Notes: a model not told the origin generated them from the sequence alone. Numbered from the stretch's first letter, positions 20,823-31,909 are shown. The stretch is 64,000 bases of DNA from Catonia carolina (GCA_035578175.1 JAQMRL010000006.1:61668501-61732500), one strand, 5' to 3'. Made by a program: numbers and translations.

Positions 20823-21159
20823 AGTAGTACATATCTGTATTTTAAAACGAGTTAATCGTTCATTTTGAATGGATGTTTCATTTATAATCACCAGAAGTGA
20901 ATGAGCTTATAAAATACGGTATACTGTTACACATGTTGTTAGACCACAGTATAAACAATTATGTCTTCGTTTTTCGTCATAAAATAACTGGAGTTCATTC
21001 CATTTATCTTTGAAATTGATGTAAACAAACGCTCTGTTTTTTTATTGGCTGTATAAATGTAATTGAAATTACAGAAAATGCTTAGCGCGAGCCATCCCAA
21101 CCGCGAGAACCAATTCGCATGTAATTGACATTGTGTATGACTGCACAACAGAACATTTT

Positions 21160-21389
21160 ACGAAAAAGAATTAGTATGCTCAAAAGGTGGTCTACCGAGT
21201 ATTATCGTATTAAAATCAGACACAAACATAATATTATACCGCCTAAACCTCGGTTCACGAAAAATTTCATATAAAAAAAATTTTAATACTTCACGAAAAA
21301 GAATTAGTATGCTCAAAAGGTGGTCTACCGAGTATTATCGTATTAAAATCAGACACAAACATAATATTATACCGCCTAAACCTCGGTTC
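21160..21389. repeat. Exact 97 bp direct duplication, 133 bp period
   Basis: 21160-21256 and 21293-21389 are identical as far as I can read ('acgaaaaagaattagtatgc' to 'cctaaacctcggttc'), separated by 36 bp. The spacer sequence 'aattttaatacttcacg' (ending near 21295) recurs near 21460-21475. The whole looks like a recent local tandem duplication, or an assembly artefact. Confidence 0.9.
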
Positions 21390-21612
21390 GCTCAGGATCT
21401 GGGTGTAATAGACTAATAATAAAAAAACTTCACTAAACTCAGCCTACTAACAAATAAAATTTTAATACTTCACGTAAATTAATTACAAAACTTAAATCTA
21501 CTAATTTAACTAACAATAAGAGTGATTTTTACTATTAATTAATAATAGGCTAATTAATTAATTATAATTATAATTAATAATTATAATTATTTAATACGTT
21601 AATTAATAATGC

Positions 21613-21816
21613 CGGCCGCATTGGCGCAGTTGGTAACGTGCTCGCTTCTCATCATGCGGTCCTGGGTTCGAATCCCACTCAGGCATGGCATATTTTCATA
21701 CGTTACAAAAAATCATTTCATGCTACATCGCATAAAGTTCCACCCCAACGTCGTCGCTAATGACCATTGCAGTTGATGCGACGTTAAATAAATTAAAAAT
21801 AATAATAATAATAATA
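21613..21816 (+). mobile_element. T1 tRNA-derived SINE, full length
   Basis: The head is tRNA-like: an A-box-like 'ttggcgcagttggtaacgtg' and a B box 'gggttcgaatccc'. A body of ~80 bases containing 'catattttcatacgttac' follows. The tail at 21753-21795 ends 'gatgcgacgttaaataaa' and then (ATA)n. Related copies lie at 8398, 39450 and 51102 (all minus). The tail matches local LINE 3' ends. It is not a functional tRNA gene because the head runs into non-tRNA sequence. Confidence 0.9.
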
Positions 21817-21819
21817 GGC

Positions 21820-23095
21820 TATTACCTACAACCAATATTAGGTACAGTATGAAGCTCTTTTTCTAACGTACTGGTTACCGTGTATGTAAAAACACTTACT
21901 AATAGTACTCATTCATAATTGAGTCGCAATTTAAACTGAACTACGAGTATAAAAGGGCACCGCCTTTAAATATCTGTGGTGGTTGTCGTTTCTAGAAGGG
22001 CATAGATTTACTACATAATAAGACACAATGGGAGAACCATCTAAGCTTTACCAGGAAAATCCAAAACATAGTAGAAATTATCAGTAACAAACATAAAAAG
22101 GCCCTATTTCCGAGAATTTTCATTCATCGCAATCTAATATTATTTTTCAACATGTTTCACCCCATATAATAAACAATTTCATACAATAAACAATCTACTC
22201 CTACTCCATCAATCATTCCTAGAAAATTACTGTACAATGTAACAATGCTATTACAAAAATAAATCCAAAGATATAAAAACTATTGAAAAAAATATATAAA
22301 AAACACAGAACATGGGACAGTTAAATGAGCTCTAAAATATTTTAGATAGAAAACCGTAAATTTTTTTAAAATTTTAGACTCAGTTACTTGAAAATTGTAA
22401 GTCTTTGTGTGATACTGGCTGATGTCAACCAAAAAGTACATTTTATATTTATCTTCAATTAAAAAAAAGTACAGAAATGTATTATTTATTTTGTAATTAA
22501 CGGTAAATATAACTACATCGGAACCATTGTAGCTTAAAATTACAATAAGCAGTTTCCGATATAAAAAAACCATCAAGATAAAACATTGGTAATTTTATTC
22601 GGTAAAAAAGTTTCCATTGAACTCTGGGTAATGTAAACTACCCATGAACCGAACAATATTTTATCAACTTAATTTGAATCGTGAACCTTTTTTAAAAATA
22701 AAATGGACATTTATACAGCGTTTCGTACAAAATATTTTCAATATATCTATTTTATTTTAATCTCGCCGTTTTTATTGTTACACGCATGTAGAGAATTTAA
22801 TGAAATGAACATAATGAAACGCAAACAAAATCAACATTTATATGTAAATCATATTGTGACAATATCTAAAGGGAAAGTGTTGTTCCAGAATTCTGTAGCA
22901 GAACGGAGTTTTTAAAAGTGTTAATATAAAATAATATTAATAGTTGATAAATTGGGTTATTTCAAGAAATATTAAAAAAAGAAATATAGTGTACAAAGAG
23001 TCAGGTATACTATTGTTGACACAGCTACCGGAGAGGGTCGGTATATCTGTTTAAATAATTAGCTCTTTTGTAATGTTGTTGTAATCCATTATTCA
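21820..23095. other. AT-rich stretch with a lone TATA box
   Basis: 'gagtataaaagggcacc' near 21946-21962 is a good TATA box, but no gene follows. The frames at 22280-22915 are low-complexity and unrecognised. Confidence 0.35.
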
Positions 23096-23099
23096 ATTT

Positions 23100-23975
23100 A
23101 TTCATTTATTTATTTAAGGTCGCATCGACTACAAGGTCGTTAGCGACCTCGTGACATATAAATACATGCAGAAAAAATTTTTGAAAGAAGTCGAATAAAC
23201 ACAATAAGGTCATCAATAAAAACAGAATGAAAATTTAGTTAGGTTAAATGAAAATTTAGACAACATAAAATAAAAAAAAGAATGACACAATGAAAAAGAA
23301 CATATATAATTTTACAATTACCTATTATATCAAATCTGAAATTTTGTGAAAGTTCAAAAAATTTATTGTATTTGAACCGCTACTTTGTCTACCAAATTAA
23401 GTGCTAAATTATTGTTAATTTTAAATAGTGTTCGTGTGGAATGCGTAGTTTGGCAGTATGTGATGATGTGTTTGATTGAAGGTGGCATGGTGCAATGTGT
23501 ACAATATTGTGGTTCATCTTTCTTCAGTAAGTGTTTATGTGTAAGTGTAGAGTCCAATGCGTAATCGTGTAAGTAGTTTGTTTTTTAGTTGTAATCGTAT
23601 GTAGTAATCTGTTGTTTTTAGAACAACTATTTTCTATCGAAGCTGTACGTAAATTTAGGAAGTGTATTAAAATAGGAAAGTGATCACTTCCATTATAAAT
23701 TTTCTTTGACGCTCCACTCAAGATTGTGAGCGACAGAGGAACTGCAAAACGTTAAGTCAAAAGCACTAAAAATGCGAAAGAAATTGTTTAGATGTGTAAA
23801 AGACTTTTTGTTACGCAATACAAGTTCTGGATCTTCAAGAATTTTTTCAATGATCATGCCTCTGTCGCCCAGTTTATATGATCCCCACATCATGTTATGG
23901 CTATGAAAGTCGCCAAGCGCAACAAATGGCTTTGCAAGTTGTTGGAATAAACATAAAGTTCCTTTATTCAATTTG
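23100..23975 (-). mobile_element. Jockey/I-type LINE with internal deletion
   Basis: Minus strand, in order. 23970-23693 is the end of an AP-endonuclease domain (FVALGDFHSHNMMWGSYK, FSAFDLTFCSSSVAHNLEW). At 23720-23640 comes its final SDHFPILIHF motif. Then, with no RT at all, 23557-23363 carries THKHLLKKDEPQYCTHC and IKHIITYC, the C-x2-C...H-x4-C tail. The 3' UTR ends with the conserved tail at 23111-23148 and an ATTT-rich end. An intact LINE has ~2 kb of RT between the endonuclease and the zinc motif, so this copy suffered a large internal deletion. Confidence 0.85.
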
Positions 23976-24059
23976 TTTACTTCCAGAATCCTATAGAAGA
24001 CTTTGAATTTTTTTAATATTATGTAAAGAACTTTGTTCTGGTAATTTCCATAGCTTACG

Positions 24060-24093
24060 TATATAAGCGCAGCCTCTTTGATTAGACTCAGTT
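24060..24093 (+). promoter_or_regulatory. TATA box and TCAGTT initiator
   Basis: 'tatataag' at 24060-24067 lies about 30 bases before 'actcagtttt' (A of TCAGTT at 24090), the expected arthropod core promoter spacing. The sequence after it (to ~24300) is repetitive in feel ('gtgaattgtgta' occurs twice) and could be an LTR R/U5 or an untranslated exon. No coding region follows. Confidence 0.45.
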
Positions 24094-24419
24094 TTGATTT
24101 GTCTCAAGGAGTGAATTGTGTAGTTAAAGGCCTAATGAGTTAACGTGAATTGTGTATCAAGTAATATTTTGTGAAAAGGCCTGAATCGTAACACTGTGTT
24201 TCGTATAATTGGTTGAACTCGTAAGTAGGATTTAGTTAAATTAAGTACAAAAATAATCTGTTACTAAGTTAAGTTTAATAGTTTAATTAGTTTAAAAACG
24301 GCTTCTACGATTTGTTTTTTTTTAAATCATCTCATTTACTTCATTTTATTGCTCTACAATATAGCCTGAGCGCAATATGTAAATAAGGGTAGTCTAATGT
24401 GTTTAAATAGTGCACATCT

Positions 24420-24650
24420 GTTAGTATTTTTAGAGAGGCGTGGTAAGAAATGTGTTTTTTTTAAATATTGCGACCTTAATTTTAGGACAAAAGCGTACAT
24501 AATCAATATTGTAGGAAATTTAAAGACCTACAACTTTTATTTCCGACATTATTTTCTACGGAACTTAGTTTAGTGTCAATCAGTGATTTTCCATGTTTTA
24601 AAATTCTTTAGTGGTTTATTTTTATTTTGCGTCATTCACTTGTCATTGGA
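24420..24650 (-). mobile_element. Family B fragment, first part
   Basis: Diverged minus-strand family B sequence: 'acctacaacttttatttcc', 'attattttctacggaactta' and 'ttattttgcgtcattcactt' all match the copies at 26188 and 49533 in order. Homology breaks at about 24650 and resumes at 25255. Confidence 0.7.
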
Positions 24651-24654
24651 TGGG

Positions 24655-25258
24655 GATAGCGAGTTAAAATCTTTCTTTTTTGGTAGCCTTGAAAAGGGCT
24701 GTTTAAGCGGTAGTCGTCTTGGAGAAGCGTCGGTCATAGTCGTCGTGGCGGTCGGAGGCTGAGCGACACGGCTTGTCGTCGTCCAGCGGAGACGTCATCT
24801 TCTTCCCTCGCTGTAGTAGGTCGACGGCTGCTTCGTCGGATACGGTGGGCGTAAGGCTCGGTCGAGGGACTGCTGTGAGCATCGCTTTCGGCAGCGGGCG
24901 ATGACGGTCCGATCGAAGGCTTATGCTGTTGGGTCGGCGAGCGGAAGCATCATCCTTTTTCTTACGGGGTCGTCAATGAGTCTTTGTTGGAGTCCGGTAG
25001 CCGTGTGCCGATTATGGATGTCTTGTCTGCTGTCTGGATCGGAATTGAATCTCTTGGCTCAGTGCAGCGCTCTTTTTATAGTTGCCGAGAGCGCTGTGGT
25101 ATTGGTGTTGACCTTAATGACAAAGTCCTCTGTCGGTACGCCGCCAGAGGCCTACCATCCTTCTCGGAAATACAGGTGGTTCCCTCTGTCGCTACGTCGG
25201 AAGCTTTGTAGCCGGCAGCACAGTACTTAATCAAAGGGGACGACGGTGACACGCTCAT
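24655..25258 (-). other. GC-rich ~600 bp block inserted in a family B copy
   Basis: Base composition jumps sharply here compared with both flanks, with many CG dinucleotides. On the minus strand an open frame (25258-25076) reads MSVSPSSPLIKYCAAGYKAS and on to RQRTLSLRSTPIPQ. Further minus-strand pieces are rich in Ser/Pro/Arg (IGPSSPAAESDAHSSPSTEP). On the plus strand a 109-codon frame (24901-25230) is probably a shadow. It could be the 5' region or ORF1 of a retrotransposon, but no domain is recognisable. Clear target duplications were not found. Confidence 0.4.
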
Positions 25259-25372
25259 GATTAAAATTAGTTGTTTTTCATTTTACATTGTTTACAAATG
25301 ATTATTAAATGTTAAAACTTTCATTATTTACAATGGCAAGAGGAAGTCGTGTGAGTGTTCACACCAGAATTT
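25259..25372 (-). mobile_element. Family B fragment, terminal part
   Basis: Continues the copy interrupted at 24650: 'catgattaaaattagttg' through 'caatggcaagaggaagtcg' and 'tgtgagtgttcacacca', the family B terminus in inverse orientation. Confidence 0.75.
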
Positions 25373-25374
25373 TT

Positions 25375-26185
25375 AGTATTATTTAGAAGTTTCAAGACTA
25401 TTTAACTAGGCTAAAAATGTCCATGTATTAAATTAAGTTTAATACAAATTTTAGAAAAAATTGCAAAACTATTGGATTCATTTACCCATTTCTTTTAAAA
25501 TAATAAATTTGGACATTAAACAATTATTACAATATTAAAATAACAATTAATAATAGAAATAGAATAATAAAGAAATATTAAAAAAATATTTACATTTTTA
25601 TAATACAGGTAATTTGTATTTCTAAACGTAGAAACATTTTATTAAAATCGATATTTGAAATATATATTTCAAGAAAATAATATTCACAATTCATTCTTCT
25701 CGATGAAAAGTGAAAACCGATATGAAGAAAATATACTTTAATACCGTTACACAATAGGCCTATAATATTGTTCTCGGATATTCAAGAAAATCTAAAAAAA
25801 AATATAACAAAAGCTTTAAAGGTTTAGAAAAGAAGCAATCCATCGGTTTTTTTTATTAAAAGGAAATTTGTATTTTCATTAATTTTCCGTTAAAACCGAT
25901 ACAAGATATTTTTTATTCATTTTACAAAACTTTGTAAAATGAGAATCTAACCTTTTCATATCTTAATATTAATCCGGAGAGAAGTAATTTTTGACTCCGT
26001 GGTGTGAGTGATTCTAGATATAATGAAAGAGTTAATACCCCTTCAATATCAATGGAGAATAAATAGGTTAAATAGCTTTAAATCATCTCTTACAAAGTTA
26101 CTATCAACCACTGCTCGATTCGTTTTGCTTTTATAAATATTTTATTATTTCTTATAACATTTATTTAAATACTATACAAAAAAAA
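25375..26185. other. AT-rich stretch without recognised features
   Basis: Very AT-rich and unassigned. Confidence 0.4.
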
Positions 26186-26187
26186 TC

Positions 26188-27165
26188 TGGTGTGAAAAAC
26201 ACTCACACAACTTTCACTTGCCAATGAAAATATTGAACAATATAACCTAACATTAGTAATAAACCATTAGAAATAAACAAAAAAACTAAATTAATTTTAA
26301 TCATGAGTGAAAGACGCAAAATGAAAATCAACCTCAGTTTGGCTTAAAAATACGGAAAATCACTCTTTCACGCTAAACTAGGTTCTGTAGAAAATAATGT
26401 TCTAAATAAAAGTTGTAGATCTTTTAATTCGCTATAAATTATATAATATAAACGTAAAATGCATACTAAGGCTGAAATCTTAAAAAAATAGATTTTTCAC
26501 ACGTTTTCGTTGTAAAAAACCGAAAATGTATAATTATCGCTAAACTAAGCGTTATACAAAAAAATGTTTGAAATAAAAGTTGTAGGATTTTAAATTTTCT
26601 ACAACTTTTATTAAATACATTTTTGCGATAAAACTCATATTAAAGCCGCAATCTTAAACAAAGAATTTTTTACGTGAAAACAGCCTCTCCAAGAATTTCA
26701 GTAGACATGGCGCCTACCCTATCTTGTAAAGCGTAAGAAATGTAGTAGCCTAAATGAGGCGATTTTTAGAAAATCGTAAGAGCCGTTTTTGAGAAAATCG
26801 CAACAAAATGAAAAAATGACACGAATAAACACTTCTTCCGGTTGACCGATTTTGATGAAAATGTTCGTATCAAGTCCGGCAATAGTATCTAGCTTAAATT
26901 TGAAGTTTCAAGTTCGTACAATGTTCCGTTCTTGAGAAATTCTGTTCACCCACACACACACGCGCGCGCGCGCGCGCTCACACACGCACACACACACATA
27001 CACACGCACACATACCAATCGCTAAAAACATGTTTTTTGGGTTCAGGGGTCTGAAAACGTGTAGATCCGGTGAAAACTCGATTTCGAAAAATCGACATGA
27101 AAACATTAGGCTACTTTTCTTCCTTCCCATATATTCATATAGGCAAGATAAAGTAAAAACGGGAA
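26188..27165 (+). mobile_element. Family B element, near full length
   Basis: It begins 'tctggtgtgaaaaacactc', then 'cacacaactttcacttgcc', and ends 'catataggcaagataaagt'. The motif ACTTTCTCTTGCC near the start is the inverse of GGCAAGAGAAAGT near the end, giving short inverted ends. Two ~167 bp internal units are visible (starting 'gctaaactaggttctgta' near 26373 and 'gctaaactaagcgttata' near 26539), each with an AAAGTTGTAG hairpin motif. A CA/CG microsatellite lies inside. No coding capacity was seen. Confidence 0.8.
26949..27013. repeat. (CA)n(CG)n(CA)n microsatellite inside family B
   Basis: An alternating purine/pyrimidine tract with a central CG run. Shorter CA tracts occupy the same place in other family B copies (near 50310-50350 and 51000), so the microsatellite is part of the element. 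Confidence 0.9.
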
Positions 27166-27169
27166 AATA

Positions 27170-28135
27170 TTTTCAAAATTCCTACATTAATATTTTATAA
27201 ATTAATTATGTTATTAAATCTACCCACAATAATTATATCTTAATTATCAAGTAACTCACTTACCACTTAAGTAAGTAAAAAATTAAAATTGGCATCGATA
27301 CGTGCAAGTAACTATTTTACATTAGAATACAGTTAAGTTACAGTACTTTATGAAAACGTTTTAAAATGTATTCTACAATCTACCAGGACTTGAACGGGAA
27401 ATCATAAGGTTATTAGTGAAGTGCATTACCGACTAAGCCATTGAGGAATTCAATGTTTTTCAGTATGTACAAAAAGTACTGAGTACTTTTTGTTTTTTTT
27501 TTTTATAGTAATAAACTCTAATATATTCAATTTTTTATCATCACCTTTTTCACTATTTTAACTTATCTCTAACAAAAACAACACAAAGTTACAATAGTTC
27601 TACAAGTTGTTTTGTAGATATTTACAACGATCAAAACACTACTACATTTTTATCATTTCTTATCAATTTACAAGTGTGTTTTTGCGTGTGAAATCGTGTG
27701 TATGTGTGTGTTTTAATAACTATATTTTACAAAAGAACTTTAATAATAATGTTAAGTTTAAAAAAACAGTAAAAGTAATAACACACGCAATTTCCACTGC
27801 ATATTTCTTAAGGGGTGATATTTAAAGATAAATGTTTCAATAAACGCATTTCGTTGCAACTGGACATTAAGGGTAAATTTTATTATTATTATTTAAGTTA
27901 TTACACTATTAATTTTAATCTGATGAAATTTTAGGGATTGAATTGTTTGGTATAAGGAAATTAATGTTAATATTAATAAGGGGGTTGTTTTTATATTTTA
28001 AGATAAGATATGAGGGTTGAATTTTTTGTTAAAAGAAAGAACACTTTCAAGTTAATATTACTTTTGGTAATTTTAGAGAATGAAGTAAAAATATTTAAAA
28101 GGGAAAGAATTTGATCAAAGGGTTGGTTTGAGTTT
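27170..28135. other. Unassigned stretch with a tRNA-like SINE remnant
   Basis: Apart from the fragment at 27385-27470, no feature is recognised. Confidence 0.4.
27385..27470 (-). mobile_element. tRNA-like SINE head remnant
   Basis: Minus strand shows an A-box-like 'atggcttagtcggtaatgc' and, ~35 bases later, a B-box-like 'cgttcaagtcctgg'. The spacing fits a tRNA-derived SINE head. No tail or target duplication could be assigned. Confidence 0.45.
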
Positions 28136-28139
28136 GGCT

Positions 28140-28825
28140 GTTTTCACACTGGCCGACATCGATACGACAACGGCACCGACACGCGACACGACATCGATAG
28201 GTCTTTCAAATTCACCGATGCTGATACCAGCTAGCGTTTTGAATCCTTTTTTAAGTTAAGGACTTAGTGCTTAGTAGCCCTTACTTATGGGTGAAGTTAC
28301 TTAACCATATTTCTTGTGCTTATTTAAATTTAAGGTGAAAAAACAAAATCGGATGCAAAGAAAGGCGGTCATAGGTACACCCGACTATAAAATGTACGTA
28401 TACATTAAAAAGGATCACATAATCATATTCGAGTGAGTTGGTTTATAAATGCCTTCCTCACTGAGCGGAAAAGTATACTTATCAGCAAGCCAAGCCCTCT
28501 AAAAAGCATCTACTTTCCACCCTGCAAATGACACCTTCACTTCATCCACTACAGGGTCTGGATGTATAATGAAATTTATTACTCTCAGAGGAGGTAACTC
28601 TGACTAGTATCTTTTACACCTCTATCTCTTTTGATCTTAAATTCTTCAGTCATATACATAGGCTGACCATGAAACATAAGAAATATAACTATTTTTTATA
28701 GCTCTGGAACTAGCAGAACGAGTGCAAATAATTTAACACTCCACCTGCCTGTTATAAGCAATGATCCTATATTTTACATTATATTTTGCAACCATCGACT
28801 TCGTGTCGCCTGCCAGTGTGAAAAC
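28140..28825. mobile_element. TIR element ('gttttcacactggc' ends) containing a family A copy
   Basis: The left end 'gttttcacactggccgac' and the right end 'ggcgacacgaagtcgatgg' plus 'gttttcacactggc' (as read on the minus strand) form imperfect inverted ends with shared 'gacatcgat'-like subterminal sequence. No transposase is present and target duplications are not evident. Removing the family A copy at 28430-28761 leaves an element of about 355 bp. Confidence 0.6.
28430..28761 (-). mobile_element. Family A copy nested in the TIR element
   Basis: Homology from 'gagttggtttataaatgcc' to 'ccacctgcctgttataagc'. The AAC-rich tail side (about 70 bases) is missing. Confidence 0.85.
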
Positions 28826-28829
28826 AACC

Positions 28830-29895
28830 AATTGGGGTGTAGTATGTAGTTATAGTGTATGTATTAGTAAGTGCGCGCGCGCCTTATCACCAAAATGATT
28901 AATGTATTAACTTGTTTAACCCTTTACCTAAACCGATATGGAACACGTCATAGAATTCTTTGTAAGCAAATGCGGAATTATGGGTAACTTGAAAATCCAC
29001 CCTTTCTTCTGTACCTTTTTCCTCCGTCTCTTTCTCCTACGCTTTTAACCCTTTCTCTTTTATTCAATTCGACGACCCCTTTAATATTCACCCTTTAACC
29101 GTTTCTTTTTACCTGCTTTTGTATGTACTGTATTGTAAAGTAATCTATTCCCACTCTTCTACATTTCATGTACATTACGGCGCGTGATTTTTACCCCCCC
29201 GTTCAATTTATTATCCGACCCCTTCCTTCCTTTCTGTTTAATAGAAAACAAAAATCTTGATTAGCAGTCAAAACAATTGTGCGTGAAAGAATGTGCAGTT
29301 AGAGGTAGATAAATCTTTGTATAAAGCTGTTTTTCTTTATATTTTTTGTACGTATGTCCTTTTTAAAATTCCAAATTGAATAAGAAAGTACGAATAAAAA
29401 AAAGAACAGAGGGTTGAATTTTTATTAAAATGTAAAATACCTCCCGGTGTAATGTTATTTACTAATCAAAACTCTCTGAAAAGAATTACTAATAACTAAA
29501 AGAGGGCGGATAAATGATCTTATCTTTTTTTTCAAAAAACTTTCCCTTCTGAATTGATAGGCTTATTTTCAATTTCAACATGTTCATTTACAAAAGTAAT
29601 GAAGATAATTCAATATACACCGAGTTGTTAATCACTTTTGTCAAGAAAACTTAATCAAAGAAATTACAATTTTCAACAAAGATAATAACATTTCTGTGCT
29701 GCATAATTCAAAATAAAAAACGCTACGAATTTTTGTAACAGAAATCAACAATTCTCTCAATCAATAATTTATTGGGTTTCTTCAGTATTACATAATCAAA
29801 AGTTATACTCATTCGAAATTCAGATTAGTTGTTTTGTATTTCTTGTCAAATATTTTTCACAAGTGAGTTTTTATAAAATTAGTAATCATATTTTT
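28830..29895. other. Unassigned stretch, C/T-rich at 29000-29230
   Basis: A pyrimidine-rich segment lies at 29000-29230; the rest is AT-rich. No coding or repeat-family signal. Confidence 0.4.
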
Positions 29896-29900
29896 TAAAA

Positions 29901-30160
29901 CCCGCCAAGTTGGTCTAGTGGTAAAGTCGCCGCCGCGAATCAGCTGTTTAACAGTAATTTTTGAAGATGAAGGTCCCGGGTTTAAATCCTAGTAAAAGTA
30001 ATTACCTTTACCAAGATTTGAACCAGGATCCGTACTTTTATACGGATTTGAATACTAGACAATGGTTACAAGTGTACATTAATTTCGGGGTTCAAATATC
30101 CATATTCTCTGAGGAATGGTCGGCCTAGTTCTTTACAAGACTTCTTAAGACTTGCAATTA
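29901..30160 (+). mobile_element. Family C SINE copy
   Basis: The A-box-like 'agttggtctagtggtaaag' and the B-box-like 'cccgggtttaaatcctag' are better preserved here than in the copy at 9577. They are followed by 'gtactttta', 'tacggatttgaatactagac' and 'gaggaatggtcggcctag'. The 3' end is lost. Confidence 0.85.
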
Positions 30161-30182
30161 AAGTTACGTACCATAAAATAAC

Positions 30183-30270
30183 CCGATACGAACAATTCCA
30201 TCAAAATCGGTCAACCGAAAGTTGTAGTTTACTCTTCTAACTTTTCACTTTTTATGATTTTATCACCAAT
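30183..30270 (-). mobile_element. Family B fragment
   Basis: Short minus-strand match: 'ccatcaaaatcggtcaacc' and 'tttactcttctaacttttc'. Confidence 0.65.
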
Positions 30271-30274
30271 ATTA

Positions 30275-30760
30275 TTAGCAGTAATTGGAGAAGAGTCGGA
30301 GGTTAAACCAAAAAAGGACGCGTAAGTAATCGTGTAGTTCTATTGGATACCATTAGTTAGAAATTGGATAGCCATAAGTTCTATCGGATACTTAACTCGG
30401 GCATTAAGTTATGAATCACAAGAATTTATTTTGTAAACTTATTCGTGAAATAACTGAATGGCTTTGCAGCACCATTTGACTACCATACATACAGATCGGT
30501 TGATATATTTTGACCATACGATTTAATTTTTCTGTACAAGTTATCCGGTTACACATGTTTCAGCTTGAAAAGAAGCCCGACATGTCAAAGATACGATCAA
30601 AGGCTTGTGAAATATCCTAATATACAGCCGAACAGTAGGCTCGTATTTTTATTTCTATAAAGTTTTATAAAATTTAAATGATTTAATACGTTTGTATGAT
30701 TATAATTCGAAACACTAGAAGTATTACTTTAAAATTACAAGACAAATAATTAAATAAAAG
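30275..30760. other. Unassigned stretch
   Basis: Nothing recognised. Confidence 0.35.
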
Positions 30761-30761
30761 T

Positions 30762-30983
30762 TTGTACGGCTTGAAGCACTCCAGTAACATTTACAACAGT
30801 TCTAAAAAAATCTGTAAAAATTCTGATAACTTTAAAAACAATGAACACAAAAATAATTATAACTTTTTTATGTTAATGTTATCAACTTTTTATTTCTTTA
30901 CAAAAAAAGTTGAAAGTAACCCTGGAGAAAAAGTTGATGATCGAACAAGTAAAATTTCATTGTATTTTGCGTCAATTAAATGA
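30762..30983 (+). other. Short open frame with a degenerate 2A-like motif
   Basis: 73 codons, Asn/Lys-rich. A hydrophobic FFMLMLSTFYFF segment is followed by KKVESNPGEK. Many animal LINEs (CR1/L2-like) carry an N-terminal 2A peptide of form D-V/I-E-x-N-P-G-P after a Leu-rich stretch. Here the required Asp is Lys and the final Pro is Glu, so any 2A function is lost, or the resemblance is chance. Nothing else links it to a gene. Confidence 0.25.
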
Positions 30984-30984
30984 T

Positions 30985-31370
30985 AGCCATAGGGTTGTAA
31001 AACAGTTATTAAAACGTAAATTATGTAAACAGTTTCTTTAAATGGAAAAAACAGATTTAATATCTTTTATTTTGAATAATTCTCTTGCTTTTAATAATGG
31101 TAATATTTTGTCATGGTTTTTAGTAAAGTTATTATTTTAGATTGTTATACTAGAGATTACAATGAACATTTAATTTATATGTAATAATTTAATGTTAAAA
31201 CGTATTTGTGTTTCATTTGAAATTTTTTGAACAAATTTGTACCTACATATTTATACCGCCATTTATGTTTATAATCAAATTTTGTGACCTTAAATAAGAC
31301 GAGTGCCGCAGGATCGCAAAAACAAAATGATATTAAAAAATAATCATGACAATCGTTTTATATAAAAATT
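30985..31370. other. AT-rich stretch without recognised features
   Basis: Nothing recognised. Confidence 0.4.
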
Positions 31371-31371
31371 A

Positions 31372-31645
31372 ATTTTTACTTTCTCTTGCCTGTATGAATA
31401 TAGGAAGGAAAGTATTATTTTTATGTCGATTTTCTAAATCGAGTTTTCACCGGATCTACACGTTTTCAGACCCTCTGAACCCAAAAACACGTGTTTTTAG
31501 CGATTGGTCTGTGTGTATGTGAAAAAAATATCTCAAGAAAGGAACATCATACGAACTTGAAACTTGAAACAAAAAATTGGTCAACCGGAAGTAGTAGTTT
31601 ATTCGTGTAATTTTTCACTTTTTTGCAATTTTCTCAAAAACATTA
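31372..31645 (-). mobile_element. Family B fragment
   Basis: Minus-strand family B terminal part: 'tactttctcttgcctgtatg', 'aatcgagttttcaccggatc', 'gtcaaccggaagtagtag'. It ends abruptly near 'ttctcaaaaacatta'. Confidence 0.85.
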
Positions 31646-31659
31646 CATTACATTGTTAC

Positions 31660-31775
31660 GGTACAGTGTATCAAATTACAGTATTTAGCGCATTTGATTA
31701 TCCGAACTAACATATTTGATTATCAGAACCGCTATGGTTCCAAGTAGTTCGGATAACTGATGCTCTACTGTAGTT
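31660..31775 (-). mobile_element. pogo/Tigger-like transposon end
   Basis: On the minus strand it starts 'tacagtagagcatcagttat' then 'ccgaact', and repeats 'ttcggataatcaaa' internally. CAGTxxAGCATCxxTTATCCGAA is characteristic of pogo-class terminal inverted repeats. Only one end is present. Confidence 0.5.
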
Positions 31776-31817
31776 TTATTTATAATAAAAAAAGAAATTC
31801 ATTTAACGATAACCATA

Positions 31818-31904
31818 AGATAAGAAACATAATTATTTTTTTGTAGCCCTGGAACTAGCAGATCGAGTGCAGATAATTTAACACTCCACCTGCCTGTTAT
31901 GGGC
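31818..31904 (-). mobile_element. Family A fragment (head end only)
   Basis: Only the last ~87 bases on the plus strand ('agataagaaacataatta' to 'ccacctgcctgttatgggc'). Confidence 0.85.
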
Positions 31905-31909
31905 AACTA

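Noticed and set aside
21613..21690. A tRNA gene candidate
   Set aside because: It has A- and B-box-like motifs but no proper acceptor stem, and it runs into the T1 SINE body. Several diverged copies exist, so it is a SINE head.
24901..25230. 109-codon plus-strand frame in the GC-rich block
   Set aside because: GC-rich DNA keeps several frames open by chance. The minus strand has a more protein-like composition, and no domain is seen in either.
26949..27013. CA/CG tract as a regulatory Z-DNA element
   Set aside because: The tract is part of the family B repeat, and similar tracts occur at the same place in other copies.
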